Under the pieces are notes generated by a model. That model ran no database searches, had not been told where the DNA came from, and was given only the letters and a program-made list of their open reading frames with translations. From contig JALRME010000022.1 of NCBI GenBank assembly GCA_026120035.1, forward strand, positions 62,001-126,000: DNA of 64,000 nucleotides. The letters are read 5' to 3'. Source of the DNA: Coleophoma eucalyptorum (lineage: Eukaryota; Ascomycota; Leotiomycetes; Helotiales; Dermateaceae). Made by a program: the position numbers and the translations under genes. Positions 25,475-36,963 of the stretch are shown piece by piece; the first letter of the stretch is position 1; every line of letters starts with the position of its first letter.

Positions 25475-26906
25475 TTAAGAAGTCATATCCTTGACGCCCT
25501 TAACTAAGCCGTTTATAACCCCCTCGTCATCTGCCTTCTTTGGCTCAATGGCCAACTTGCCACCTAGTGGCCTCTCAGGGTTTGGTGTCAAGAGATACTG
25601 AGCAGGAATCAATCGGGCTGCTGGGTTAAGGGTCAGTCCAAAGCCTGGCTTGTCTAGATCCGTGGCGAATAGGTAACCCTTGGTTGGGATAGGCTCGTCG
25701 AGGAAGAGATCTCCAAAAACGGGTAGCACACTCTTGCCATCAGGTGAGTTTGCTAGATATTCTTGGAAAGGGCAGTTCGTCTGTGAAATGACGAAATGAT
25801 AACTGTAAGGACCACTCGCGTGTGGGACAACGGGGATATCATATGCAGATGCCATGGCTGCGACTTTGAGGAGCTCTGTCAGTCCTCCGAGCCACATGAC
25901 ATCTGGCTGGATGATATCCAGATTTCGGCCCTCGATGAGTTTTCGGAAGCCGTATCGCGAGTACTCGTGCTCACCCGTTGTGAATTTGACTTGTGGGTGC
26001 GCTCGCTTGATTTGTGCGAATCCATCCGTGTCATCGGGGGAGAGACATTCCTCCCACCAGTTAATATTCAGATCTAGAGTAGCCTTTACAATCTCTATCG
26101 TGTATGGTACGTTCAAACTCATGTAGCAATCAACCATCAATGGGAAGTCGGGGCCGATGCTCTCTCTATGTTTTCGCAGAAATTCCACGTTCTTCAGCAG
26201 TCCGGCGTGGCCTTCTTCTGGGCAGTATGGCAAGGGGACCTTGGATCCCCAGAAACCCATTGACTTTGCCGCCGTTGGCTCAGGACCGGTGCAGTAGAAG
26301 TCGAGCTTCTCACGCGTGGCCCCACCAATGAGTTTGTAAACTGGCTCGTTCCTGATCTTGCCCAATAGATCCCACAATGCCAAGTCAATGACGGAGATGA
26401 CTGCGACGGGTAGACCTTTGCGTCCGTAGAACATTGATCCTCTGTACATTTGTTCGAAAAGGTGGTTCGTATCTCGAGGGTCGGCTCCAATCAAGAAGCG
26501 TTCGAAGTGTTGGTGGACGAGCCAGCAACCTGGCGGACCTTGGGAGAAGGGTTAGCACCAAGTGATGCAACCCGCACCTCTCTCTACACATACCTCCAAA
26601 CCCAGTTGCAAAGCCAACGGTGCCATCATCACTCTCGATCTCTACGCAGAAGGAGCCCAAGACGTTGATTCCCCAACTCGTTCTGGAGGCTCGGTAGTTT
26701 TCCCACCGCGACATAGGCGTTGAGATGGGAGTGTCGATCAGCCTGAAAGGACGGAACATCAGTCTCGCACATCCATTGAACCGAAGTATTCGTCCTTACC
26801 AATGGCCACCCTTGACATTGTGATAATCACCACCAGAACCGACGCCATCGATAACATATGATCGGATAGCCTTGATCTTAGGGAAGCTCTTTACAGTAGA
26901 CGCCAT
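25475..26906 (-). CDS. LRA3: L-rhamnonate dehydratase (enolase superfamily)
   Basis: Dehydrates L-rhamnonate to 2-keto-3-deoxy-L-rhamnonate; enolase superfamily, mandelate-racemase subgroup, Mg2+-dependent. Exons 26800-26906, 26594-26742 and 25475-26538 (minus) give 439 residues. Features typical of rhamnonate dehydratases are the N-terminal SGGDYHNVKGGHW, SRTSWGINVLGSFCVEIE, GRKGLPVAVISVIDLALWDL, the metal-ligand region DCYMSLN then WWEECLSPDD then TTGEHEY, IIQPDVMWLGGLTELL, and VVPHASGPYSYH with the catalytic His. The acceptor of intron 2 is AAG rather than CAG or TAG, but the join gives FGGPPGCWLVHQHF, the expected sequence. It is transcribed away from the Zn2Cys6 regulator across a shared 1-kb promoter region. 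The gene symbol follows the yeast LRA naming. Confidence 0.92.
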
Positions 26907-27936
26907 GGTGGATAGTATGGTGATGCAGAAGGGATATTAGTAAATGTTCCGGAAGGTAAGAACAGCAGGGCAAGAGATGTATATAAAGACGTGGACCCTT
27001 AGCAATAAACCCAAGAATAGCGGAGTGAGAAGGGAGGATGATACATGTTGCGGCCTGGGATTTCGCCGGATGTGTGGATAAGAGTAGCTAGTGGGGACTG
27101 CCATGGACAACTATCGGTGTTTGGGGGATCTTGGACCGAGACAGCGAATGAAAGCCAGAGACAATCAGAGAAGACCACGCACTCGCATTGATCGGGCAAC
27201 AAAAGAATCAGCTAGTGATGTGGCACTGATCTGTGCTTGGAATCCAGCTATTCGTTGAAGCTGGGACGGTTGTCGGTGTCGGTGTTGATACCCGAAGCAT
27301 AGAATTGTCCTTCCACTGGTACTCGACTTTCTCCCCTCAAGTCGCTTATGACTAAGGTGGGTGAGTGGTAGGGGTTGGCTACAGCTACAGCTACAGCTAC
27401 AGCTACAGCTACCACTCCAGTACAGTAGGCTACCGTCGAATGAATAAGGGGTGAAGGAATAGGGTGGGGGCTGCTGGAGGCCGGGGAAGGTTGAACTTCC
27501 ACCACTGCAACTTGCCGCCGTCATCCACGGTCGCACATCCATCGCCAGAAGTATTTTCGTGCTGTCCGTTTTTCCCGTCCTTCGCACGTGTGTTTCGGAC
27601 TTTCCACTCCTGATCCTCGGTCAGCTGGGCATGGACGACTGCCGCCCAGACTCGAGAGATTCCAATCTTATGCACTTTTACTTTTCCCTTTTCCCCGCGA
27701 AATCGGGCGGTGTTCGCCAATAGCATCTCCCCAAATTGCAGGCCCATCTGAGCCCTCTCCATCCCTCCAGCGGCAAGCGCATCCCATTTCCCCACAAAAC
27801 CCCCCCGTGTCCCTTCCAGCTCAACTTAAAACGCATCCGATCCACCTCGCGATTGCAATCCCCCGACCTCGCTTTTCGTTCCATTCTACCCCGAGCACAT
27901 GCCAACTTCTGTATCCTCATCGGATTCTTTGCACTG
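26907..27936. promoter_or_regulatory. Divergent promoter region, dehydratase / regulator
   Basis: About 1,030 bp between the divergently transcribed rhamnonate dehydratase and Zn2Cys6 gene, likely holding control sites for both. A GTGGGG matching the CreA consensus SYGGRG lies at 27091-27096; this is inference only. It also holds a hexanucleotide repeat (27381-27410). Open frames of 85-140 codons cover part of it on both strands but look like by-products of its GC-rich composition. Confidence 0.55.
27381..27410. repeat. Hexanucleotide repeat (ACAGCT)5
   Basis: Five exact copies of ACAGCT, flanked by GCT and AC, between the rhamnonate dehydratase and its presumed regulator. Each junction contains AGCT, so the array is a string of AGCT palindromes. 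Confidence 0.9.
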
Positions 27937-30860
27937 ATGGACATCCAGCAGTCGCCGCATACCTCCTTGCGTTCTGGTGCAACTCAGCCCGAGAGCGATG
28001 GCGAGGGCGACGCTGAAAACTATTACAGCGGCGAGGATAGCATTGGTGGGGACAACGCAAATGGAGACGGTCCGCGCAAAAGGCAGAAGAGGCCGATGTC
28101 TGTCTCGTAAGGTCACTTCCTGATGTCTCATTCGTCTTTTGCAGAGCAGAAAGTCAGTCCCGCATCCACTCTGCTCGCTCAAGAAAAGCGAGGAGGGGAT
28201 GGCGATGGCGATGACAATCTTGATGCGATCCAGGACGACAATGAACAATGGCTAACAACGGTTCGTCGAAGGTGCGAATTATGTAAACAGAGAAAGGTAT
28301 GCCGCGTCTATTCTGTCTGATCATGCATGTCGATTCTTGGTGCTATAGCGAGGGGGCATGCACATTCTTCAGCAAGTGTTTGTTATATCGGTCATGTTGA
28401 TAAGATTTGCGGGGAAACATCACCAGATGCTAGCCCTGGGAGCTGCATATACTTGCTCTCGCATTTCCAACTTCGACCGCATACTGATTTTCATAGGTAA
28501 AATGTGATCGTGGACAGCCATCGTGCGGGTGGTGCACGCGCAATGGAGCCATCTGTGAGTACAAAGAACGGAAAAAGCCTGGACTTAGGGCAGGCTATGG
28601 CCGTGAGCTGGAGCAGAGGCTCGATCGTCTAGAAGATATTCTGCGACAACACTCCCAGATATTGGAGAACTCCTTCTCCAACAGCAATCCGAGCAATAGT
28701 ATCCATAGCGATCATGAAACACCACGAAGCCAAAACTCTGTCTTTCGACAAGAGGCTTCACGACCACATGTACCGCAGGCAGAGGCTGCACTGTTCTTGC
28801 AGAAGCCTTCCAACTTTCGCGCAAGCAGCCAGGCAGTGGACTTTGCAAATGCAATGCCTCAAACACCCGGGTTACAATCAATTCACGGGGAAATGTTTCA
28901 GCAACAGCAGCAACAACATTCGACCCAGATCCCAATGGCCATACCATCAAACAACCACCTCCAACCGGGACAAACTCCGGACTTTTATAACGCAGGACAT
29001 CCACCCTTATCATCACCAAGCCTAAATATTGACCAGCAAGGCAACTCAGGGCTATCCTCTGACCACGCACTGCCTCCGTATGATCTCCTTTATGCGCTTG
29101 TCGATCTCTATTTCAAATATGTCAATTCATGGTGTCCAATACTGCACCGGCGCTCAACATTGGACTCGGTAAGAGAAAAAGTTGCTTGTCTGTGGAAGTA
29201 GTGACTGACTCAAAGCACAGCTCTTTGGCCCCTCGACATTAGAAGAATCAGATAGAATACTACTGCATGCAATAGTAGCCACCACACTTCGATTCTCAAC
29301 CGATCAGCGATTGACAGACGAGCGACGACAGCACTATCATGACATCTCGAAACAGAAAGTTCTGCTCTATGGGTTGGAGAATTCGTCAGTAAAAGCTTTG
29401 CAAGCCTTGGTGATTCTCGCGCTTGACCTAGTAGGCAGCAGCAATGGGCCACCAGGATGGAATCTACTGGCATTGATAACACGCTCTGTTGTACAGTTAG
29501 GGTTAGCCGTAGAGACGACTTCATTTTCCGTATCGCCAAACTACCCTTCGATCTACACTTTGCGAGCGATGGTCTTACCTGAGGCAAACGATTTTATCGA
29601 AGAGGAGTCTCGCCGGCGGCTGTTTTGGATGGTATACCTCCTCGATCGCTATGCCACAATAGCGACAGCCTTCGAATTCGCACTGGATGAGAAAGAGATC
29701 GATAGAACATTACCATGCCGCGATGATCTTTGGAATAAAAATCAGCAAGTGCAAACGCGCTGGTTCCGTACAAGCGAGCGACCTGAATCAGATATCGACA
29801 AGCCCGAAAATCTCGGTACTTTTTCTTACTACATAGAGATATTGGGAATTCTGTCAAAATGTCACAAATTCTTGAAGAAACCCGTTGACATTAGCGCCTT
29901 ATCTGATGTTGAGAAATGGCAGGGAGAGTATCGCGAGCTGGATAACATGCTCACGTCTTGGAAATTCAACCTCCCTGGTGATTATGGGAATATGGCCAAA
30001 CTTTTCCAGCCTGGTGGGAACAAATCCATCAATTGTGGATGGGTGATGCTGCATGGTTGGTACTCCAACAGCGTTACTGTCCAGCTACTAACTAGATTTC
30101 TTTAGCGACTTACCACACAACGGTTGTGAGACTACACTCCTCTGCCGCATACCCAACCACACGCTCACCGATATTTACCCCATCCTACAGTGCAAGTCAA
30201 CGCTGTCATGGTGCGGTTGAGAACATAGCTGCATTGGGCGAATACGTGGTGCAGAACGGCATGCTCCCAAAACTTGGTCCACCATTTGCATTCACGTTGT
30301 GGGTAGCGGCTCGGCTCCTATTGGTGCACGGTTCAACCATTGAGCACAAATTAAGTCCGCAGATCCAATTCTTCGTGGATACATTACGAGAAATGGGCCA
30401 GTACTGGCTAGTTGCGCAGCGCTACACAGACATTCTCCAACGGGTGCTGGATGAACATCGGGATTCAGAACATTCTGCGGGTACGAATGGTGAGCGAGTT
30501 ACTCCCTCATCGGTCAAGATTCTTGCCGATATGCGACGTTGTGCCTATGATCTCGATTTCTTGATCTCCCGCCAGCCAAAGCATGTTGGAATGGTATCTC
30601 GCATGCCAAGCATCACACCGGCACGCACACCTGCGCCGAATGAGCTCGAATATTTAGATGTCTTTGATTTTTTCAACGTGCCAAGGTTACCGGTCGCTCC
30701 GGGCGCGGAGATAATATCTGGAAATGGAAGTGGGAATGGTAATAATGGTGCAAGTGATATGCAGCAGCTGCCCGAGTTGGCGAATGGGTCAAATGAGTTC
30801 AATATCACCAACTTCATGGTTGATGCTAGTTCGGACTGGTTATTCAAGAACCAGAACTAA
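27937..30860 (+). CDS. Zn2Cys6 transcription factor, likely L-rhamnose regulator
   Basis: DNA-binding regulator of the fungal binuclear zinc cluster type, probably equivalent to the regulators linked to rhamnose genes (TRC1 in yeast, RhaR in Aspergillus). My model has exons 27937-28106, 28272-28296, 28497-29168, 29221-30055 and 30106-30860 (818 residues). The cluster is C58-x2-C61-x6-C68-x6-C75-x2-C78-x6-C85, followed by RKKPGLRAGYGRELEQRLDRLE, a linker plus coiled coil. The fungal-specific transcription factor domain spans about residues 275-620 (EEESRRRLFWMVYLLDRY, LHATYHTTVVRLHSSAAYP). Exon 2 is only 25 nt in this model; it is supported by a GGCTAAC branch site but uses an AAG acceptor. 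An alternative acceptor at 28171-28175 would keep 32 more residues. The rhamnose role is inferred from position. Confidence 0.85.
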
Positions 30861-32174
30861 AAAGCAACATCCAAGCAAGCGCGTATTTTATAGCCCGCGT
30901 ATTGTACTTGTACGCTGTCCTGCCTTCTAGTCTCATCATGTATAGCCACCTTTGAGTCTGAATATGAATTTCTGCTTGGTCAAAGTGCACAACTTCTGCT
31001 CTCCTTCCAGGTCTTTGGCGCAGCCTCGTGCAAATGAGGATGTTTGTTTATTTGCTTGCCTGAAGGTCGCAATAACTGCGGCCAAACGGTTATCTCGATG
31101 ACGTCCCAGATAAACCGATTTCGGTGTTGGATTTTTGTTGTTGGTCTGCTAGAAGGTTGCGTTTGATGGCCGCATGACCTGCGACCGTTAAAAGTTCACA
31201 TACTCACCTATTGGCTCTGGCCAGGCTAGAGTATCGATAAGAATTTCCCAGGACCCTGGAGTCGGGTGGTGAAGTCGGTGACGACTGTCGCAAGTCTAAT
31301 TAAAATTTTAAATAAAAGAAAAGGTATTTCCAGGTCATCGACCATGTTGGTTGGCATCGAAAGGCCAGGCGCTTTCGCGAAAGAGCTGCAAATCTGCAAC
31401 TGTGGGCTAGGAAAGCGGAATACCAAAGAGGGGCAGGCGAACGTTGTACCGTAGCCCATTATCCTGTAGCGATCATGTACGAGGTCCCAGTCCTTCAATC
31501 GCGGAACGAGAACTTGACCCCCCGCGCATTTATTCCAGCTATGTTTCAGCTGTTGGAGCTGAAAATCAAAACGGCCGAAAGTGACGTTTCTGAATGACTA
31601 GCTGGCAGCCTGAGGAAACAGACCCCTGGAATGGCTTTTTTCCAGAAGTAGCCATGAATGCTTCCATGCTAGGGATGCGTCGTCTGCAGGAATAGACAGA
31701 GAGCCTTATTTGACACCGGGTGTCTGATGTCTTCTGCCTAGTTCTTCATACGGCTTCAGCTGTGTAAAGGAGCTGGAATGAAAAGATTGCGAGAAAAAGA
31801 GAAATCTGGCCTTGAAGGAGAAGCATAACTTCATCCCGATCATTCTCCACTCAGCCAATTTTGGGGGCTATAAGATGGTATTTGGAACTTCAAACCCACT
31901 ACTTTCGGACTTCTCGATGTTGCGGGAAGGTAGCTAAGCTTCTGGTAATCAACTTACAGCTCGTTCGCAGCAGTATCGGAGTCGGGCGGCACGGAATGGA
32001 AAACGATGGCCAGTGACGACATTACACAGGTCAGAACCTTGTCGGGTAAGAAAACGAGCACATAGATCAGAAGACGAGGGACTTTTTGAAAAGAGTAGTC
32101 TCCAGATGTCGCTGCCTCGAACGGCGAGCCCGAAGAGTTAAAAAGAGTTAATGGATCAAATGCACACTGAGCAG

Positions 32175-32207
32175 TGTGTCCACTGTGTCCACTGTGCCCA
32201 CTGTGCC
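32175..32207. repeat. 9-bp tandem repeat
   Basis: The unit TGTGTCCAC occurs twice, then once as TGTGCCCAC, then a partial TGTGCC. Non-coding context. Confidence 0.75.
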
Positions 32208-33359
32208 TCCCGTAAACTGCCTTTTTACGAAGGCAGATGCCGTGCCGGAATGATGTCCGTCACTGATAATATTATACTAGGGTCTATTTTATGTCATACC
32301 AGGGGAGAAATTGATTTGTCGCCTTACGATGTTTCGAGGGGGGCGCTGCATGTTCTGATTCGTGGCGGTACGCTTGGGAACTTTGCGTGATGGACCTGGC
32401 AGAACCTTGAGATCAGCCTCGCACTACGCACCTTCGCGAGGCAGATTCGCGAGCTTGTGTGATGGGAGGAGGATTCTTGAGGGTGGCGAACGGTAAGAAA
32501 CTCAGATAGGTACTGCATCGCGTTTAGGTTTGGTGGAAGGATTGAATCATGGCGATCGCAAACAGATATGCAGGTTTGTGTCTAGTTTGTAGATTGGGCA
32601 ATTACTCAATGATGTCGCTTCTCGGCATCTTTGGGCCACAGTGAATTGGAAGCCAACCCATCCCATTGTCCCAGGCTGCTGGGCTCGTAATGCTGGTAAT
32701 TGGTTAGTGGTGATGTTACCTAGGGGGTAGCCAGCTGTGAGTCCTCGCCGGTACACTCTCCCTGTGTCTTCCATCGCGACCTGATGCGCTTGTCTTCGAG
32801 CTGAAGCTATTGAGAGTTTCTCTGACAGCTTGTGTGGGTCTTCGTTGCTCTGCAGAGAGAGATCAGACGGCTGGGAGGCTTCCTGCTCCAGCAGGGGAGG
32901 AGGGGCCCGGGCTACGAGATCCAGACCGAAGCCAGAATGATCTCCTCCAAAGCTGTTGCTGTAGCTGAGGCGCGGTGCACCGTGAATGGCTCCTTTACGG
33001 GAGGGAAAGAGTATCAGGCTAGATCTGGGGGAATGAAAGGTTGATGAGACCAGCATCAGGCATTGGCGGTAGTAGGACGAGGTTCGAAATACCCGACAAC
33101 CCTGAGGGTGATATTGCGATCATCTTCTGGAACAGTTTCAGGACGGTGATTCGCCAAACTACGTACCAGATGGACGGAGTCAAGATGGGCGATGGTGATG
33201 AGGGCGGTACTGTCAGCATGTCCAGAACAGAGTTTAGCGCGGGTACGAAAGAAAACGAAGCCTCGTGGTGGGGATGCACGAACAGCTTAGCCCCTCCCCT
33301 GTCAGCGGCGGCCGGTGCGAAGCAGCTTCTAAATGTGTCCGCACTAAGGGCCGAAGCGA

Positions 33360-33498
33360 GAGGGAAGGAGAGACAGCAGAGCGAGAGAGAGAAAGACAGC
33401 TGCACTGCGAAATCATCGGTGGCCCTGTCCTGGCCTGGTCATACGAACAACTCCTCTGCCTCTCTCTCTCTCTCTCTTTCTCTCGTCTCTTGTCTCTC
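33360..33498. repeat. Opposed GA-rich and CT-rich tracts
   Basis: A purine tract (about 33360-33397, including GAGAGAGAGAAAG) and a pyrimidine tract (33459-33498, CTCTCTCTCTCTCTCTCT then TTTCTC) are separated by about 60 bp, so they form an imperfect inverted repeat. Confidence 0.7.
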
Positions 33499-34552
33499 GT
33501 CCCTCGCCCCTCCGTCCCTCATCTCGCGTCTCGTCGTCCTGCTCTTGCTCACTACCACAACGCGGAGTTCCGTACGGTCCAGTCCAACAGTAAGTAAATA
33601 CATGCGCTGGTATACCCACGTCCCCACCTGGGTCATGGCATGGCCTTGCCCATGCTCACCTCATTTCTGTACCTTCGTCTCGCCCACCTGACCTGACCGC
33701 AAACCCTACACCTGCATCGACGTTCCGTCTTTAGCACACTCTTACCAGTGTAAGCCGCAATGCAGTATCGGAGCCATGTCTCTGGGTAGACACCCACTCC
33801 AGTCAGTAGCAAGGTATAGGTAAGGTACGCAACGGTACATGGCCCCGCTAGGCGCGATCAACCCTCCCCCCCCTCGAGGCTGAGGTTTACTCAGCACAAA
33901 CTATTTCAGCCGTTTGAGAGGGCTATTTTCCCTCGGTGTCCATCTCGTAAGCCACACCTTGAACCCTCCCCCTCCACTGTCCACAGACCAGCCGTTTGGT
34001 CATGGCTTCTTTGGGAATCATGCCCTTGCAATGCCATTCTCAGGCAGGCAGGCAGCTCATCGATAGACATGCGTCCTGCAGAAAGTCCATGCCTCTCCAT
34101 CTGCTGCTTCTGCCCAGAGTTCCAGTTTGGTCTGCTCTTGACCACTCTCTGACAGATACCGACACCGACATCCCTTCCGCTGCGCCTTCGACTCATCTTC
34201 TAGCACCATGTATTGCTCTTCTGCAGCTTGACACCTGCATCTCTTCTGCATTTGCACCATTCATAGACTGCTGCCTTACCTCATATTATACTCCCTCCCA
34301 CCAGCCAAGGGCAAAGGTCTATAAGGCAGTCACTCCCTCGGATCAATGACTCTTCTCCATCATTGTCATCTGCTCCAGTCTAGATTTCCTTGTTTAGACT
34401 TCTCTTTGGTCTGTTGCTCTATATATCTCACAGCATCACTGCCTTTCTGTCTGAGGCTTCTCTATCTTTTCCATTGCCACCGATCTCGACCCCACCAACA
34501 AGCGTTTAATCACCCCTCTCACAAGTTCCACCAATCCTAAGCATACTTAAAA

Positions 34553-34801
34553 ATGTGCTATCTTGTGGTCGAGCGTTACTCGGTTTGCCGCTGTCTCTAC
34601 TATAAGCACAGTGTAGACATGTGCGCAGCCTACGGACAGCAAGGACATCGGGTACACGAGCGAACCGTCCTAGTAGGATATGCCTGCGACAAGCACTCTT
34701 CACACTACCAAACCCAACCTTCCTCCTACGATGGCTACTCAGATTCTGGATACGGAACTGCTGGTTCGAGCCGGCAATCATCTCGTCGTTCGCGGAGATG
34801 A
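34553..34801 (+). CDS. Small Cys/His-rich protein, possible metal binder
   Basis: A single-exon frame of 82 residues starting AAAATGTGC. The first 50 residues are ordered-looking and rich in Cys and His: Cys2, C12-R-C14, His19, Cys24, His32, His35, Cys45 and His48 (the last in YACDKH). The rest is Ser/Tyr/Gly-rich (SYDGYSDSGYGTAGSSRQ) and ends RRSRR. I recall similar short proteins starting MCY-x-VV-x-x-YSVCxC in other filamentous ascomycetes, but their function is unknown to me. No signal peptide is visible, so it should be intracellular; zinc binding is only a guess from residue spacing. It is the one convincing gene within about 9 kb, and its long T/C-rich upstream region is like that of an expressed fungal gene. 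Confidence 0.62.
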   Translation: MCYLVVERYSVCRCLYYKHSVDMCAAYGQQGHRVHERTVLVGYACDKHSSHYQTQPSSYDGYSDSGYGTAGSSRQSSRRSRR

Positions 34802-36004
34802 AACATATTGCCTTCAATAACGGGTTTCTCATGGCAATCGTATCCTCTTGTACTTTTTGAGTTCGACCACTGGACCCAATACCTCTACTCCTTCCGCGCA
34901 AGAACATCATCAGCGCCGCCATCCCAACTTGCACTATTATTTGTTGGTCATGATCGACTAATGAGTACTTCCGCGCCTCCTTGAGTTTGCGCGCCGTCAA
35001 ACCTATACACATCAAAACCACCCCATACACACCCCCCACACCCACGAACCAGAACGAATGATACGCGATGCCATGAGCAATACGAAGTTATCGAAGGCGC
35101 ATAATAAGGGAGCATACAATTGAAGCATACACACATTGTACAGAAGGGTTATGCATTGTCTTTTTGGGATTCATTTGGAAGTTATGTTGCATAGCGGGAT
35201 GACTTGGAACAGCATAGCGTGGGTTTGGTAGTATCATTGGCATGGTGTTTTCTTTCTTTGGTAGACTCCAGTCGTTTTTCTCCTCTTTTTCTCCCTTTCT
35301 CCTACTTCACTTTCTCTTATGGCACTGGTTTGCATTGGGCAAGGATACATGATACCTGGTGTTTGGGGTGCCTTGGGATGCTAGGTTAGGACTTTCTGTC
35401 GCTTCTGATTTTAGTTGCAACTTTTCCACTTATTGTTTTTGTTTTCTTCCAATTACTTTTCTACCTTATCTCATCCCATTCTTTTTTTGACCATATAACC
35501 CTTAGAAGCTGGACTTCGGCTGTGGAGCGCAAGCATACCTGAATTGTATCTTATTACTGGTTCGGTGGCTTCGGGGACCATTTCTCAAAACTGGTCACGT
35601 CTACAAGGCTGCAGCACATTTTGCAGCCTTACCCAGCACATTTCCCATGTTGGATGGATCATGGTCATGGGTTCACGCACGGCATGTCGATCATTCTGTA
35701 CATTGGCTGCTTGACGCAGTCACCCAAAAATCAACTACTGTCACTGGTCTATTTTAGCAACAGAACAAAACGAAACATGGCTTCTGGTAAACCCTGGAGT
35801 AGTGTCACCTCTATTTCAAAATAGCAAAATACAATCGAGATCAAACCACAGTTGCAAGTTTTTGACGTGACGTACAAATGTAAATGCACGTCGTCGGCGA
35901 CGAGTTCATCCGGCTTTCGGCCCATGTGATCTGATCTTGTCTTGTACATTATCCTTGCCTCGTACTGTAGGGTGGCATATGCGTCACCATCGAGATTCAG
36001 GCAG

Positions 36005-36032
36005 GTAGGCACGTAGGCACGTAGGCATGTAG
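36005..36032. repeat. 8-bp tandem repeat
   Basis: GTAGGCAC twice, then GTAGGCAT, then GTAG; non-coding. Confidence 0.75.
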
Positions 36033-36360
36033 ATAGCCTCGTAAATCCCTCTACCTACCTTTCTCTGCTTTCGAAACTCTCAGTGCTCAACAATTCGCAA
36101 TCATATCTTCCATGGTCTTCTTCTACCCTCCCCCCTACCTTTTGGAAACTTGTTACTGGCTCACCACTTCATACGACAGACGGCGAAGCCGACCGAATTC
36201 ATTTTCCGTATCAGGGCAGGCCCATTTAGTAATCGTACCTATCTCACCAATACTCTTTGTGGCTCATCCCTGGTGACTAACCGACGTCTTTCCTGATCCG
36301 TTCCATCCTACTCTATGTTTCTGGGCGAGCATGCGGGTTGTCGGGTGAGTGACAGTCGCG

Positions 36361-36410
36361 CGCATACACACACTCACTCTCATACACATATATACACACA
36401 CACATACACG
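36361..36410. repeat. CA-rich microsatellite
   Basis: Imperfect (CA)n with interspersed TA and CT (CATACACACACTCACTC through CACACACACATACACG). Confidence 0.75.
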
Positions 36411-36942
36411 CGCAGACGACAAAAGAATCATGGACCGGATAACCAAATTGAGATCATTACCTAGATGCAGATGCAGATAAGAACAGCGCGGTAAGGAGGT
36501 GGAGGGGGGCGGGGAGATGATTTTATATTTTTAGCCAATTATTTTTTCTTTCTTTTTTTCTTCTTTCGTTCTATCTTTTTAATATATATTGTTTTGGGTT
36601 TGTTTTGTTTCTGATTTGAATTTAATTCTTTGTTTTGGAAGGAGGTGGGGGGGGGGAAGGTTGCATTGGCAGAAAGTCAATTTGTATGCAGGAGACGGAT
36701 GGAGGTGGAGTTACAGTTTTCTTACCCAACTCCGAACTTCTTCTGGCTTGGCTTGGCTTTGCTTTGCTTTGCTTGCTCGCATTCTCCTGCTCTCTTTAAA
36801 TTCTCTCTTACTCTCACTCGCATAATACTTCTGCGATATGCGAATGGGTTTCCTGCGTTGGGGGTTGCTTTGATTACGGCGCGCCTGCATCTTGCATAAT
36901 ATCGATTACTTGCTCGTGGCTGGCCTTGTCTACTGGGATGGT

Positions 36943-36963
36943 GATGATGATGATGATGATGAT
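36943..36963. repeat. Trinucleotide repeat (GAT)7
   Basis: Seven exact GAT units. Read on the minus strand in one frame it would encode a Ser run. Confidence 0.85.

Larger units (their letters stand above)
30861..34552. other. Gene-poor region
   Basis: About 3.7 kb downstream of the Zn2Cys6 gene. I see no convincing gene. Frames of 170-216 codons (32547-33056 minus, 33041-33691 plus) are low-complexity or unlike known proteins. The last 500 bp before 34553 are pyrimidine-rich and may be promoter and leader of the small Cys-rich gene. Simple repeats are listed separately. Confidence 0.5.

Noticed and set aside
27165..28016. Overlapping frames of 120-142 codons in the divergent rhamnose promoter
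   Set aside because: They occur on both strands at once, include the ACAGCT array, and have no recognisable motifs.
32547..33056. 169-codon minus-strand frame
   Set aside because: No recognisable motifs or splice signals, and overlaps another random frame.
33077..33090. GGTTCGAAATACC resembling a tRNA B-box
   Set aside because: No cloverleaf can be drawn around it; the consensus CC is displaced.
33041..33691. 216-codon plus-strand frame
   Set aside because: Much of it is the GA/CT low-complexity tract; no domain, and overlapping minus-strand frames are equally long.
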